64,000 nucleotides of DNA. Origin: Lachnospiraceae bacterium (lineage in GTDB: Bacteria; Bacillota; Clostridia; Lachnospirales; Lachnospiraceae). Shown here piece after piece: positions 18,058 through 27,638 of the stretch. The stretch lies in contig JAFRKV010000044.1 of the NCBI GenBank assembly GCA_017431515.1, positions 62,001 through 126,000 of the forward strand. The letters are read 5' to 3'. Positions within the stretch are counted from its first letter, which is position 1. Each line of letters begins with the position of its first letter. Made by a program: the position numbers and the translations under genes. The notes under the pieces are model-generated. The model did no database searches. It worked only from the letters and a program-made list of their open reading frames with translations, and was not told where the DNA came from.

Positions 18058-19963
18058 ACCGTGCTAATTCCTCCGAAATCAGATCCCATTCCTCCATCTT
18101 CTGCAGCAGCGCCGCCTCGGCCTCTGCGATGGCTTCCGAAAGCTCTGTCAGTTTCCCGTAACGCGCTTTATTTTCCGGGCTTTCATACTCTGCCTGAAGG
18201 GCTTCCACCCTGCTTTCCGCCTCCGCGATCTCATTTTCCAGCCGTTTGGCCTTTTTCTCCAGTTTGGAGCGCTCTTTTCCCGGATTGCGGGCAGCTTTTT
18301 TCTCCTTTTCCTTGGATTCCTTCGATTCTTTCGGCAGCGCCTCCGCCTCCTGCAGCGCGGCCTCCCGTTTTTCCTCGTATTCCGCATAACCGAACTGGTA
18401 GTGAACAACCTGTCCGTCCTCAAAGGACAGCAGCCGGTTTGCCAGTTTTTTCACAAAATACCGGTCATGGGAAACAAAGATCAGCGTGCCGCTGTAATGG
18501 GAAAGCATCGCTTCCAGCGTTTCTTTCCCGATAATATCCATATGGTTGGTCGGTTCATCCAGGAGGAGAATGTTCGGACGGCGCCGAAAAATCTTGCAAA
18601 GGGCAAGCCGCACCTTTTCCCCGCCGGAAAGCACGGAAATCTCCTTAAATACATCTTCCCCCGTAAACAGAAACGCGCCGAGGGCGGATCGCGCCTCCGT
18701 CTCGGTCAGGGTCGGAAACTCCTCCCAAAAATCATCGATCACCCGCCGGTCGCTTTGGATCTGCGCAATCTGCTGGTCAAAGTAGCCGATCTGCGCATGG
18801 ACGCCATAGTGATAGTCCCCGGAAAGGGGCGGAAGCAATCCCGTCAATGTTTTCAGAAGCGTGGACTTTCCCTTCCCGTTACCGCCTATTATTCCGAGCT
18901 TTTCGCCTTTTTTTAAATCTAAATTTATTTTCCCAAGGCTTCCCTGATAGCCGAAAGAAAGGCCTTCCGCATGCAAAACATCCTTCCCCGTCTCCTGTTC
19001 CGGCTGAAAATTCGCGTGGAAAGTGCGCTCATCATAACGGTCCGGCGGCTCGATCCGGCTCATGCGTTCCAGCGCCTTCATCTTGGAACGCGCCATGGAA
19101 GCCTTGGTAGGCTTGCTTTTGAACCGCTCGATCAATTCCTGCAGCCGCTTGATCTCCTTTTGCTGTGCCTGATAATCCTTCTTCTGTTTCTCGTAGAGTT
19201 CTTTTTTCTTCCGGACAAAATCGGAATAGTTGCCTGTGTAACGGTAAGTAACGCCGTATTCCACTTCCACGACGGTTTCTGCGATGCGATCCAGAAACAT
19301 CCGGTCATGGGACACCACCACCACCGCTTTTCCGTAATTTTTCAGATACATCTCCAGCCATTCTATGGTGGAGATGTCCAGATGGTTCGTCGGCTCGTCC
19401 AAAAGGAGTATGTCCGGGTGGGAAAGCAGAAGCCGGATAAACGCAATCTTCGTCTGCTGACCGCCGGAAAACTGGCGCAGCGGCTTCTTCTTGTCCTCTT
19501 CCGAAAACCCGAATTTCCGTACCAGCGTCTCGTATTCCTTTTCGTAATAATAGCCGCCGCTTTCCTGAAATGCCTCCTCCGCCCGGGTAAAGGCCGCCAC
19601 CTTCTCCTCCGAATAGTCTGTCTCCAGTTCCTTCGACATCCGGCGGAGTTCTGCGGCTTTCGCCTCGACCGGCGCAAGTTCCTTCCGCAGTTCCTCCTCC
19701 ATCGTGATCGACAGATCCGAAAACGCCGATTGCTTCAGATAGCCGATCACGGGATTCCCCGTTTTAAAATAGCCGCTCTCCTGATCGCTGCTTTCCTTTT
19801 CAAAAGGAATCTCTCCGGCGATCAGACGCAAAAGGGTGGTCTTCCCGCAGCCGTTCCGTCCGACGACGGCGATCTTTTCTTTTTCTCTGATTTCAAAACT
19901 GGCGTCCTCCAGCACCGTATGTCCGGCAAACTGAACAACGCCATGATTGATCTGCAACAACAT
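18044..19963 (-). CDS. ABC-F family ATPase
   Basis: A 639-residue soluble protein with two ABC ATPase domains. Walker A motifs are GRNGCGKTT (about 36-44) and GGNGKGKST (about 361-369); signatures are FSGGQQTK and LSGGEKVR. A charged linker of about 80 residues joins them, and a Lys/Glu-rich coiled coil lies at the C-terminus (about 545-625). ABC-F proteins act at the ribosomal E site in translation control or antibiotic protection; the exact branch cannot be told from motifs. Confidence 0.87.
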   Translation of the reverse strand: MLLQINHGVVQFAGHTVLEDASFEIREKEKIAVVGRNGCGKTTLLRLIAGEIPFEKESSDQESGYFKTGNPVIGYLKQSAFSDLSITMEEELRKELAPVEAKAAELRRMSKELETDYSEEKVAAFTRAEEAFQESGGYYYEKEYETLVRKFGFSEEDKKKPLRQFSGGQQTKIAFIRLLLSHPDILLLDEPTNHLDISTIEWLEMYLKNYGKAVVVVSHDRMFLDRIAETVVEVEYGVTYRYTGNYSDFVRKKKELYEKQKKDYQAQQKEIKRLQELIERFKSKPTKASMARSKMKALERMSRIEPPDRYDERTFHANFQPEQETGKDVLHAEGLSFGYQGSLGKINLDLKKGEKLGIIGGNGKGKSTLLKTLTGLLPPLSGDYHYGVHAQIGYFDQQIAQIQSDRRVIDDFWEEFPTLTETEARSALGAFLFTGEDVFKEISVLSGGEKVRLALCKIFRRRPNILLLDEPTNHMDIIGKETLEAMLSHYSGTLIFVSHDRYFVKKLANRLLSFEDGQVVHYQFGYAEYEEKREAALQEAEALPKESKESKEKEKKAARNPGKERSKLEKKAKRLENEIAEAESRVEALQAEYESPENKARYGKLTELSEAIAEAEAALLQKMEEWDLISEELARYAGD

Positions 19964-20400
19964 TATTCCCGCGCGCCTTTTCCTTTCTTCGGGCGCTTGA
20001 TTTCATTCCACGCCTTATACGCAGCGGCTTTATCTCTGGTGGAGAGGAGTTCGCTCTCCGTGTAACGGATCTCCTCTGTTCCGTCCTCTAACTGTACGGT
20101 TTCCCCTGCGGTCAATTCCGCGATGGTATAGGTACCCTTGTCATAATGAAACAGGAAGCGCTTTCCTTCCTCCTCATACGTCCCGAGATCAAAGACCCGG
20201 ATTGCGTCTTTCCCGGTGTCCGGATGGTATCCGTTATGCTTCTTCGGTTCCCGCTCTTTTCTGTGTCCGCTCCGTTCTCTGGTGCGTTCCCGCTCCTGCT
20301 GTTTCGGAGCATTGGTATTTTGACTATTCTTCCGGCGCCGCCTGCCGTGGGAGCGTCTTCTCTCCCCCGGTTTCTGCTCGCCCTGATTTTTTTCTTCCAT
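19963..20400 (-). CDS. Hypothetical protein with basic disordered N-terminus
   Basis: This 145-residue protein begins with about 65 residues rich in Arg, Lys, Gln and Glu (for example RRSHGRRRRKN), likely disordered and nucleic-acid binding. A small beta-rich domain follows (RVFDLGTYEEEGKRFLFHYD). Its stop codon overlaps the ABC-F start by 1 nt, suggesting coupling with a ribosome-acting ATPase. I do not recognise the family. Confidence 0.6.
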   Translation of the reverse strand: MEEKNQGEQKPGERRRSHGRRRRKNSQNTNAPKQQERERTRERSGHRKEREPKKHNGYHPDTGKDAIRVFDLGTYEEEGKRFLFHYDKGTYTIAELTAGETVQLEDGTEEIRYTESELLSTRDKAAAYKAWNEIKRPKKGKGARE

Positions 20401-20426
20401 AACTGAATGAACTCTCCGATTTTCTC

Positions 20427-21266
20427 TTAGGAGGCGATCTCCTCGCGGAGCTTCTCCTCTGCCGCGTCCTCCTGATGCGGTGCATCCTCTTCTGCTGTCT
20501 TTTCCGGCCGCGCGAACCTGCTCAGGATCTTGTTGTTAAAAAACGCAAACAACCGTTTCTTAAACACAAGGAACAGGATAAAGCACCCGATTCCGATGAA
20601 GCACATGGCGATCACGACGCCGATATGGCCGTCCAGGATCATGGAACCGCACCAGATAAACAGGAGGATTCCGGGAAAACAACCGATGGCGATGGACAGC
20701 AAAAACCGCTTGAAGGGGATCTCTGTTTTGGCTGCGATGTAAGGCACCAGGCCATTTGGAACCACAGGGATCACGCACAGCGCCGCCGTGATATATCCCG
20801 GATATTTCGTGCGCTGCAAAAGGGACGTCGCAACTTCCTCTCCCTCTTTTTTCTTTTTCCGGCCGGAAAGGATCATCTCCGACACGGCGCCCATTTTGCG
20901 GGCAAAGAGGAATACCGCGCTGTTGCTGATCACGTAGGTCAGATAGCAGATCACCATTCCCCAGAACTTTCCATAGACGATTCCCGCCGCCACATAGATC
21001 GGGATGCCCGGAAACACGATGGTGATGGTCTGCAGCACCTGCAGCGCCACAAGGATCACCACACCGATCTTCCCCTGGCTGCGCAGATAAGCGCCGATCT
21101 GATCCGGCTCGCCGTCTTTCAGCAGTTGGATCATGCCCGGTATGAAATTGCGAATCAAGTAGACGAAAGTGAACAAAAGAACCGCAACAACCACGACCAC
21201 CACAACACGCTTGATGATCCGCACGGTATGGTCATTCCCCGTCAACTCCCTGATCTTCTCAGTCAT
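20427..21266 (-). CDS. TVP38/TMEM64 family membrane protein
   Basis: A 279-residue integral membrane protein of the VTT/DedA-like superfamily. A very hydrophobic helix (about 21-43) is followed by the family core (about 95-215) with FPGIPIYVAAGIVYGKFWG and PVVPNGLVPYIA, the G/P-rich re-entrant region. About six membrane segments are visible. The C-terminus is charged and cytoplasmic. VTT proteins are linked to phospholipid flipping; no substrate can be assigned here. Confidence 0.82.
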   Translation of the reverse strand: MTEKIRELTGNDHTVRIIKRVVVVVVVAVLLFTFVYLIRNFIPGMIQLLKDGEPDQIGAYLRSQGKIGVVILVALQVLQTITIVFPGIPIYVAAGIVYGKFWGMVICYLTYVISNSAVFLFARKMGAVSEMILSGRKKKKEGEEVATSLLQRTKYPGYITAALCVIPVVPNGLVPYIAAKTEIPFKRFLLSIAIGCFPGILLFIWCGSMILDGHIGVVIAMCFIGIGCFILFLVFKKRLFAFFNNKILSRFARPEKTAEEDAPHQEDAAEEKLREEIAS

Positions 21267-21394
21267 AGAACCTACCCTTCGATCTGATGGAAGGCAGCGC
21301 TTTCAGAGTAAAAACGCACAATAACGCAGTTTCTATGAAAGTATAAAGTGGAAATCCTGAATTGTCAACCTGGGGCTTTGTGATGCGCCCACTC

Positions 21395-23857
21395 CTACCG
21401 GTTCCGTTCACGCACCAGGCGCCATGCCGTATCCATCACCCGGGCGGCGCATTCCTCCGCCTGCTTGCGATTGAGGATGCACTGCGGATTCTTCCCTTTC
21501 AGCGCCATCACGATCCCGCAGTAATCCGCGGCGCTTCCCGGCATAAAGATGTCATTACCCGCCTGGACGGAAAGGGCGGCATTGGCCACCTTATACCGCG
21601 AGGATTTGTCTGCCATATAACGGATCACCCAGTCGGACATCACAAGCCCTTCATAGCCCCATTCTTTCCGCAGCACCGTCTTCAGCAGATCCTCCCGTTC
21701 CGAGGTGTGCACGCCATTAACGAGGTTATAGGAGGTCATCAGCGCCGCCGGCGCGGCTTCTCTGATCGCGATCTCAAATCCCTTCAGATAAATCTCCCGC
21801 AAAGCGCGTTCACTCACTGCGGAGCTGTTTTGGAACCGGTTGGTCTCCTGATTATTGCAGCAATAATGCTTGATTGTGGCACCACAGCCGGGATGCGCCT
21901 GCACCCCCTTCGTAATCGCCGCGGCTGTCAGCCCGGTCAGCACAGGATCCTCGGAATAATATTCAAAGATCCGTCCGCACAGCGGATGCCTTTGGATGTT
22001 CATCCCCGGCGCCAGCCACAGATGGATCCCGAAACGCTCCATCTCTTCTCCGACGATATCGCCACAGGCTTCTGCCGCCGCGGGCGAAAAACTCTGCGCC
22101 AGCGCCGTCCCGATGGGGATCGCCGTACAGTACTGGTGCAGAACCTCCTGCCCCTCGTTCTCTTTCAGTTTCTTTTTCCGGATGCCCTTCACCACTGCCC
22201 CGGAAACCGGTCCCAGCAGTTCTTCCATGCCTGCCGGCAGGTCGTCCCCGATGGCCCGGGCGCCTTTTTCATCTCTCACATAATCCCTGGCCAGGCGAAG
22301 CCCCGCAGGTCCGTCTGCCATCACCACCGGCGGCAGTCCCTCGATCTCATCCGTCGTCTGCCCGGCAGCTCCCGCCACCAGATTTGCTGCATCTCCCACA
22401 ACGCTTGCGTATCCGTGGTCTGTCGCATAATGCCCCACCAGAACCTTTGCCAGTTCCTCATCCGACAGCTTCCCTGCCAGTTCCGCAGCCTCTGCCGATA
22501 CCTGCGGCGCATGCGCGCTCTCTTTCACCGCCTCCGGATGGAGCGTGATGGATGCCGCTTTTTTCTTCGGTTTTTCTTTTTCCTCCGTTTCCACAGGCTC
22601 CGGCTTCCAATCCGTCAGATTCACCTCGCCGCCGATATGGGAAACGGTTTTCACCAGCAATTCCTTCTTCAAGGTCAGCACGCCGCAGATCTCCGTATCA
22701 CGGCTTTCCGCGCCGATCCGCAGGAGATACTCACCTTTTTCCAATACATAGGCGCTCTGCTCGGTATCAAAGGCCGCCTGATCCTTCAGATCAAAGGAAA
22801 GGGTGACCTCTTCCGTGTCTCCCGGCTTTAGCTCTCCGGTCTTTGCATAGGCCGCCAGCGATTGGAAGGGCTGATCAAGCCTGCCGGAGGGAACGGACAC
22901 ATACAGCTGGACCACTTCCTTCCCCTTGCGCTCCCCTGTATTCTTAACGGCCGCTTTCACGCGGATCACGGTATCCTCCGCTTCCACCGCCGTCTTTCCG
23001 ATCTCAAAAGTCGTATAGGACTTCCCGTAGCCGAAGGGGAACAGCGGCGCCTTCCTGACACTGTCAAAATAGCGGTATCCGACGTAAATGCCCTCTTTGT
23101 AATCGGTATCATTCTGTTCTCCGAATGTTCCCACAGAAGGATATTCCGAAACCGGCGCCCAGGTGGCGGAAAGCTTGCCGGAGGGATAACTCTTTCCCAG
23201 CAGCACATCCGCGAAGGCGATCCCCGTGATCGCTCCCAGCTGTCCCAGCAGGAGAATATTCTCCACCTCCATCACCGGCGTCAGGTCTATGGGTCCCCCC
23301 ACATTCAACACGAGCATAAAACGGCGGTATGCTTTTTGCAGTTCAAGAATGTCTCTGCGTTCGGTCTCGCTCAGCGCAAAATCACCGTTCTCCGCATTCC
23401 TGTCATTTCCCTCCCCGCAGATCCGGGAAAGCACATAGATCGCGGTGTCTCCGCCTCCGTCCAGCGGCAGGTCGTATTCCGGCTCCGGCATCACCGCGCC
23501 CATGCCCACCATCACCGGGAGCTTATGCTGTGCAAGAGCCTTTTTCTTGATGTCCGCGATAAATTCCCGCCGCGCTTCCGCAAGGATCGCATCATAGGTA
23601 TCCAGCCACATGTCGGTGGTGATCGTAAACCCGGCCCGCCTTAGCCCCCGCTCCACGGAAACCACGTAACGGGAGTTGACGTCTCCGGATCCGGTGCCGC
23701 CCTTGATGGTCCTGCGGGCGCCGCTTCCGTAAAGTGCGATCTTTTCCGGCGCTTCCAGCGGAAAATCGCCATTGCTCTTCAGCAGCACCATGCATTCCGG
23801 TGCGATTTTGCGAAGCTGTTTTAGATGTTTTTTCTCATAATCATGTAACGTTTTCAT
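21395..23857 (-). CDS. Glycoside hydrolase family 3 with inverted domain order
   Basis: This 820-residue beta-glycosidase has its GH3 domains swapped. The alpha/beta sandwich (about 15-290, including GKLSATW and FPFGYGKSYTTF) and a fibronectin-III-like domain (about 290-420) come first. After a linker the (beta/alpha)8 barrel occupies about 470-810, with KHYCCNNQETNR and the nucleophile Asp in GLVMSDW (about 743). This order is known in some rumen beta-glucosidases. There is no signal peptide, so it is probably cytoplasmic. The start at 23857 (MKTLHDYEKK) has GAGGT 6 nt before it. Confidence 0.88.
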   Translation of the reverse strand: MKTLHDYEKKHLKQLRKIAPECMVLLKSNGDFPLEAPEKIALYGSGARRTIKGGTGSGDVNSRYVVSVERGLRRAGFTITTDMWLDTYDAILAEARREFIADIKKKALAQHKLPVMVGMGAVMPEPEYDLPLDGGGDTAIYVLSRICGEGNDRNAENGDFALSETERRDILELQKAYRRFMLVLNVGGPIDLTPVMEVENILLLGQLGAITGIAFADVLLGKSYPSGKLSATWAPVSEYPSVGTFGEQNDTDYKEGIYVGYRYFDSVRKAPLFPFGYGKSYTTFEIGKTAVEAEDTVIRVKAAVKNTGERKGKEVVQLYVSVPSGRLDQPFQSLAAYAKTGELKPGDTEEVTLSFDLKDQAAFDTEQSAYVLEKGEYLLRIGAESRDTEICGVLTLKKELLVKTVSHIGGEVNLTDWKPEPVETEEKEKPKKKAASITLHPEAVKESAHAPQVSAEAAELAGKLSDEELAKVLVGHYATDHGYASVVGDAANLVAGAAGQTTDEIEGLPPVVMADGPAGLRLARDYVRDEKGARAIGDDLPAGMEELLGPVSGAVVKGIRKKKLKENEGQEVLHQYCTAIPIGTALAQSFSPAAAEACGDIVGEEMERFGIHLWLAPGMNIQRHPLCGRIFEYYSEDPVLTGLTAAAITKGVQAHPGCGATIKHYCCNNQETNRFQNSSAVSERALREIYLKGFEIAIREAAPAALMTSYNLVNGVHTSEREDLLKTVLRKEWGYEGLVMSDWVIRYMADKSSRYKVANAALSVQAGNDIFMPGSAADYCGIVMALKGKNPQCILNRKQAEECAARVMDTAWRLVRERNR

Positions 23858-23902
23858 GTGGTACCTCATACCATTTCCCAATTTTGATTTACACTACCTT
23901 CG

Positions 23903-23932
23903 AAAAAAAACGGGGCCACCCTGGGTGACCCC
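23903..23932 (-). terminator. Terminator after the chemoreceptor gene
   Basis: On the minus strand GGGGTCACC-CAGG-GTGGCCCC is followed by G and eight T residues. It lies about 20 nt after the chemoreceptor stop and just before the GH3 gene. Confidence 0.85.
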
Positions 23933-23950
23933 ATTCGCTGAATCTTTGTT

Positions 23951-25720
23951 TTATTGTACGTGGAAGAACCGGACGTTTTCTTCGAGAGCCTCCGCAATCC
24001 GCTGCAGGTTCTCCGCCTGTTCGACGACGTCCACCAGACTCGCATTCAACTGTTCCAAGGATGCGCTGGTCTCCTCCGTGGAAGCTGCGCTTTGCTCGGA
24101 CACGCTGGAAAGCGCCTCCACAGATCCCATGATCGCGTTCTTATCACTCGTCATGGTCTCCACCAGAGAAACGATCTGCTGGTTGCCCTGCTCGGTCTCC
24201 TGCACCAGGTTGATCATTTCGTCAAAGGATGCACTCATCTCCTGAAGCGAAACGGACTCATTCGTGGTCGCTTCCTTGATCCTTCCGGTCAGCTCTTTAT
24301 TACGCTCGGAAAGCTCCGTGATCCTGGAAAGGATCTCCGTGATCTGTCCTGCGGACTGGTTGGACTGCTCTGCCAGATCCTTGATGTTATCCGCAACCAC
24401 CGCAAATCCTTTTCCTGCTTCGCCGGCTCTGGCCGCCTCGATGGATGCGTTCAGGGCGAGGAGGTTGGTCTGGCTCGCGATGCTCATGATCGCCTCAGCC
24501 GCATTGCTGATCTCTTCCACCGCTGCTGCGGTCTCGTTGACGGACTCAGCGACTTCGCCGGCCATCTCATCGGTCTTCTGATCCGCAATCTTCAGATCCT
24601 CGATCTGCTGCTGTACCTTTGAGGAGTTGTCAAAAACGGCACGTCCTTTCTCCAGATTGCCGTTCGCCGCTTCCAGAACCAGATCCACGGAATTCCCGAT
24701 ATTGTTCGTCAGATCCGAAGTGCTCTGGACATCCTGTGCGAGGCTCGTAGCGCCCTGCGCCAGATCCTCCACTGCGGAGCTGATATCGGAACTCATCTTC
24801 TGGCCGTTCGTGATCTTGGACTTGCTGGAATTAGCAGCCTCATCCACGTCTCCCGCATGGCCGATCACCTGAAGCAGTGCGTTCTGAAGACGCTGTCTCA
24901 TATTTTCGGAGTTAACCGCGATGGCTTTAAACTCCGAAACAAGGGAGTTGGACGGGATCTCTTTGACAAAGTCGCCGTTTGACATCTCCCGGACACCAGC
25001 CGTGATCTCTTTGGCATTTTTGGACATCCTGCGTGCGATCAGCAACGCAATGAAAACCAGCACCGCTGCGATCACGACAAAGATGATCGCGGAGATCAGG
25101 ATCGTCCGCTTCGTCGCCGTTTCCTGCATGACCACCTCGTCCGCTGCCCATTTCTCCACGAGATCCGTCATTTCGGAAAGATAACCTCTGGCATCCTCAA
25201 ACGTTGCAAGATAGTTTTTCCAATCGCCGATATTATTCTTGGGATCATAAGCGGTCTCCCAAGTATGGAACGCCTCCTCATATTCGCCTGACAGCGTTTC
25301 AAAGGTCGCGCCGCCGGCTTCCAGCACCGTCCCTGTCCACAAAACGGGATCCGCCTGCGCCACCGCCACCGCATCCGTCACACGGTCGATGACCTGCTGA
25401 CGGTTTTCCTCATACTGCGTCAAGTATTCCTGGATCTGTTCCGGCTCCGCGGAATCCGCATAATCATGACGCTCCATCGCACCCTGCATCGCCTGATAGA
25501 AGTCGCGGTCCGCATTGATCAGCTCCGTGCTGATCGAGTAAAGCTTTTCCATGTACAGCGTCTCATCCTCTGCAGACGTCGCTGTAATCCTGGTACTGAA
25601 GAAAACAATGGACACAACCAGCGCCGCCGCGAACGGAACCGTAAGCACTAAAAGCAGCGCCATCAAAGAAATCCCGCCAGATGTTTTCGTCGTACTTTTG
25701 TCATTACCCTGTTTTGCCAT
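23951..25720 (-). CDS. Methyl-accepting chemotaxis protein
   Basis: A 589-residue transmembrane chemoreceptor. The first membrane helix is at about 19-42 and the second at about 206-230, leaving an extracytoplasmic sensor of about 165 mostly helical residues. A HAMP domain (about 230-285) leads to a long coiled coil. The signalling hairpin is the conserved EISNAAEAIMSIASQTNLLALNA region near residue 410. No CheR-binding pentapeptide is visible at the C-terminus. AGGGAGG precedes the start. The ligand is unknown. Confidence 0.92.
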   Translation of the reverse strand: MAKQGNDKSTTKTSGGISLMALLLVLTVPFAAALVVSIVFFSTRITATSAEDETLYMEKLYSISTELINADRDFYQAMQGAMERHDYADSAEPEQIQEYLTQYEENRQQVIDRVTDAVAVAQADPVLWTGTVLEAGGATFETLSGEYEEAFHTWETAYDPKNNIGDWKNYLATFEDARGYLSEMTDLVEKWAADEVVMQETATKRTILISAIIFVVIAAVLVFIALLIARRMSKNAKEITAGVREMSNGDFVKEIPSNSLVSEFKAIAVNSENMRQRLQNALLQVIGHAGDVDEAANSSKSKITNGQKMSSDISSAVEDLAQGATSLAQDVQSTSDLTNNIGNSVDLVLEAANGNLEKGRAVFDNSSKVQQQIEDLKIADQKTDEMAGEVAESVNETAAAVEEISNAAEAIMSIASQTNLLALNASIEAARAGEAGKGFAVVADNIKDLAEQSNQSAGQITEILSRITELSERNKELTGRIKEATTNESVSLQEMSASFDEMINLVQETEQGNQQIVSLVETMTSDKNAIMGSVEALSSVSEQSAASTEETSASLEQLNASLVDVVEQAENLQRIAEALEENVRFFHVQ

Positions 25721-25790
25721 AGCAATCCGTCCTCCCTAAAAAATGTTACCGTTATTTTATCATATACTCCGAAAAAAATACACACGATTC

Positions 25791-26603
25791 TCAAAAGATC
25801 ACCACGTTTTTTTCGTCAGATCCTTCCTGCATAAACATGCGGCATTCCACTTCAAACTTTTTCTTGATGCTCCGGTCTGCCGTGATCACGATGCCGCACT
25901 CCGGGTGCATGGCATAAGCCTTCTTGCGTTGTCCCTTTTTCCCCACCAGAAAGAAACCTTTGGGCAGGCGCCCGCGAATCTCAAAATCCGAATATACACC
26001 GATCGGCTGGGAGCGAAGCACCCGTTTGCTCACCTCTTTCAACATCTCCGGATTTTCGATCTCCAGATGATTCTCTTCCGCAAACCGCTCCCCTGAGAAG
26101 CGCCCGTGCAGATCCGTTGCAGTGGTAATAACGGCCTCCGCGCCTGTCATGGCGGAAATCTCGCGGCACCACTCATTGGCGGCTCCCAAATGTCCCGGAA
26201 GCAGCGAGATCACATGCATCGCCATGTCGTCCATCACCAGCACCGCCGGTGATCGCATCTCGTTTTCCAGAAACGGTGCCAGTTCACGCACCGCAGTCCC
26301 TGCAGAACAGACAAACAGAAGCATCACCGCTTTCCCGTACTCCTCCTGCAGGATTTCCTTGGAATGATGGAATTTCCTGAGGCTGCCGCCCTCCACCACA
26401 TCAAAGATTTTGCTGCGTCTCCCGTAGGTACCCGCGCCTTCGCTGTGAATGGCGCACAGCACATCATATTCCTCTGAAAGCGTATTGTACAAACGCTCCG
26501 TCCACTCTTCTCCGTTTTCGGTGTAAGAGATAATGACGATCCGCTCCTTTTGATCGCGGTCAGCGCCACTCTCGTCGATCCAGCCTGATAAATGTCCGTC
26601 CAT
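25791..26603 (-). CDS. cbiG: CbiG N-terminal-domain protein
   Basis: This 270-residue protein contains the N-terminal domain of CbiG, the enzyme that opens the delta-lactone ring of cobalt-precorrin-5A in anaerobic B12 synthesis. VCSAGTAVRELAPFL, ISLLPGHLGAANEWCREI and ITTATDLHGRFS (about 97-170) are the family blocks. The C-terminal CobE-like half of classical CbiG is absent, replaced by about 75 residues including IGVYSDFEIRGRLPKGFFLVG, which fits the short middle region. No other cbi genes are adjacent; the cobO-type gene lies 4.4 kb away. AAAGGAGAAGAG precedes the start. Confidence 0.78.
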   Translation of the reverse strand: MDGHLSGWIDESGADRDQKERIVIISYTENGEEWTERLYNTLSEEYDVLCAIHSEGAGTYGRRSKIFDVVEGGSLRKFHHSKEILQEEYGKAVMLLFVCSAGTAVRELAPFLENEMRSPAVLVMDDMAMHVISLLPGHLGAANEWCREISAMTGAEAVITTATDLHGRFSGERFAEENHLEIENPEMLKEVSKRVLRSQPIGVYSDFEIRGRLPKGFFLVGKKGQRKKAYAMHPECGIVITADRSIKKKFEVECRMFMQEGSDEKNVVIF

Positions 26604-26698
26604 CGCACTCTTCTCCTTTCATCGAGCAGGAGGGATGTCATCCCACTGCTCCCGCGGCAGCAGCCGGGATATTCCTGGCACGAGCCTGCGCATATAAA

Positions 26699-26733
26699 AC
26701 AAAAGGGAAACGCTTTGCAAAAACGTTTCCCTG
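26699..26733 (-). terminator. Terminator after the LysR gene
   Basis: AGGGAAACG (26704-26712) pairs with CGTTTCCCT (26724-26732) and runs, on the minus strand, into TTTGTTTT. It ends the por-lysR unit. Confidence 0.8.
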
Positions 26734-26747
26734 ATTATAGCACAGAT

Positions 26748-27623
26748 TCAGATATTTTGATACCGCTTTATAATGTGGCGGTAAAGGGTTCTTGCTGCCG
26801 GTGCCATAAATTCCGCCGAAAGCGCTGCGATGCCGATCAGTCGGCTTGCATCGGGCTTCATTTGATAGCGTTTGACTTCATAAGGGATATCCTTCATGAC
26901 CATCTCGGGCATGATGCAGATCCCGAACCCGCTTGCGACCATGGCGATGGTGGAAAGGTCATCCACCACATGGTATCCGGCCTGCACCTCCAAATGATTC
27001 TGCTTCAGATAGTTCTGTATATCCGCATCCGTGGACTCTCTCTGCACCACAAACTGGTGCTTGCTCATTTCTTCAATCGTCATATAATTTTTGTCATCAG
27101 CCTTCTGAAAATCAGCAGGTACGATGCAAAGGAGCGGATCCCGATAGAAGGGTTCGATGGGAAGGTCGCCTGCACTGGAAACCGACAGAAATCCGAAATC
27201 CACGATCCCGTTTTTGATCCAATAAGCCACATCATCATAGGTGCCCTGGAAAACCTCGATCCTGATGGCGGGGTATTCCTTCTGAAAAGACTGGATGATC
27301 TCTGGCACCCAGTTCGTGCAGACACTGGAAAAGCAGCCGAGCTTCACCTTTCCCTGCTTCAAACCGTTAAATTCGGCCACCGCCTGTTTCAGTCCCTCAT
27401 CCGCGTTCAGTACGCCGTTCACATAGGGCAGCAAATGCTCTCCGTAATTCGTCAGGGAAACGCCGCTTTTCCCGCGTGTCAGAAGCGAGAACCCAAGCTC
27501 CGCCTCCATCGATGAAATGGAATGGCTGATGGCGGAAGGCGTCAGTCCGAGAATTTCCGCCGCCTTATGGAAGCTCCCCGCCTCCGCGACTGTTTTAAAC
27601 ACCTGATAGGTAAGTAGTGTCAT
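26748..27623 (-). CDS. LysR-family transcriptional regulator
   Basis: A 291-residue regulator with the LysR winged helix-turn-helix at 3-62 (TVAEAGSFHKAAEILGLTPSAISHSI) and a two-lobed periplasmic-binding-like effector domain from about 90. It begins 15 nt after porB with a clear GGAGAGG site, so it is translated from the por transcript. It may control the por operon or respond to a 2-oxoacid, but the effector is not shown by the sequence. Confidence 0.9.
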   Translation of the reverse strand: MTLLTYQVFKTVAEAGSFHKAAEILGLTPSAISHSISSMEAELGFSLLTRGKSGVSLTNYGEHLLPYVNGVLNADEGLKQAVAEFNGLKQGKVKLGCFSSVCTNWVPEIIQSFQKEYPAIRIEVFQGTYDDVAYWIKNGIVDFGFLSVSSAGDLPIEPFYRDPLLCIVPADFQKADDKNYMTIEEMSKHQFVVQRESTDADIQNYLKQNHLEVQAGYHVVDDLSTIAMVASGFGICIMPEMVMKDIPYEVKRYQMKPDASRLIGIAALSAEFMAPAARTLYRHIIKRYQNI

Positions 27624-27638
27624 AGCCTCTCCTGCGAT

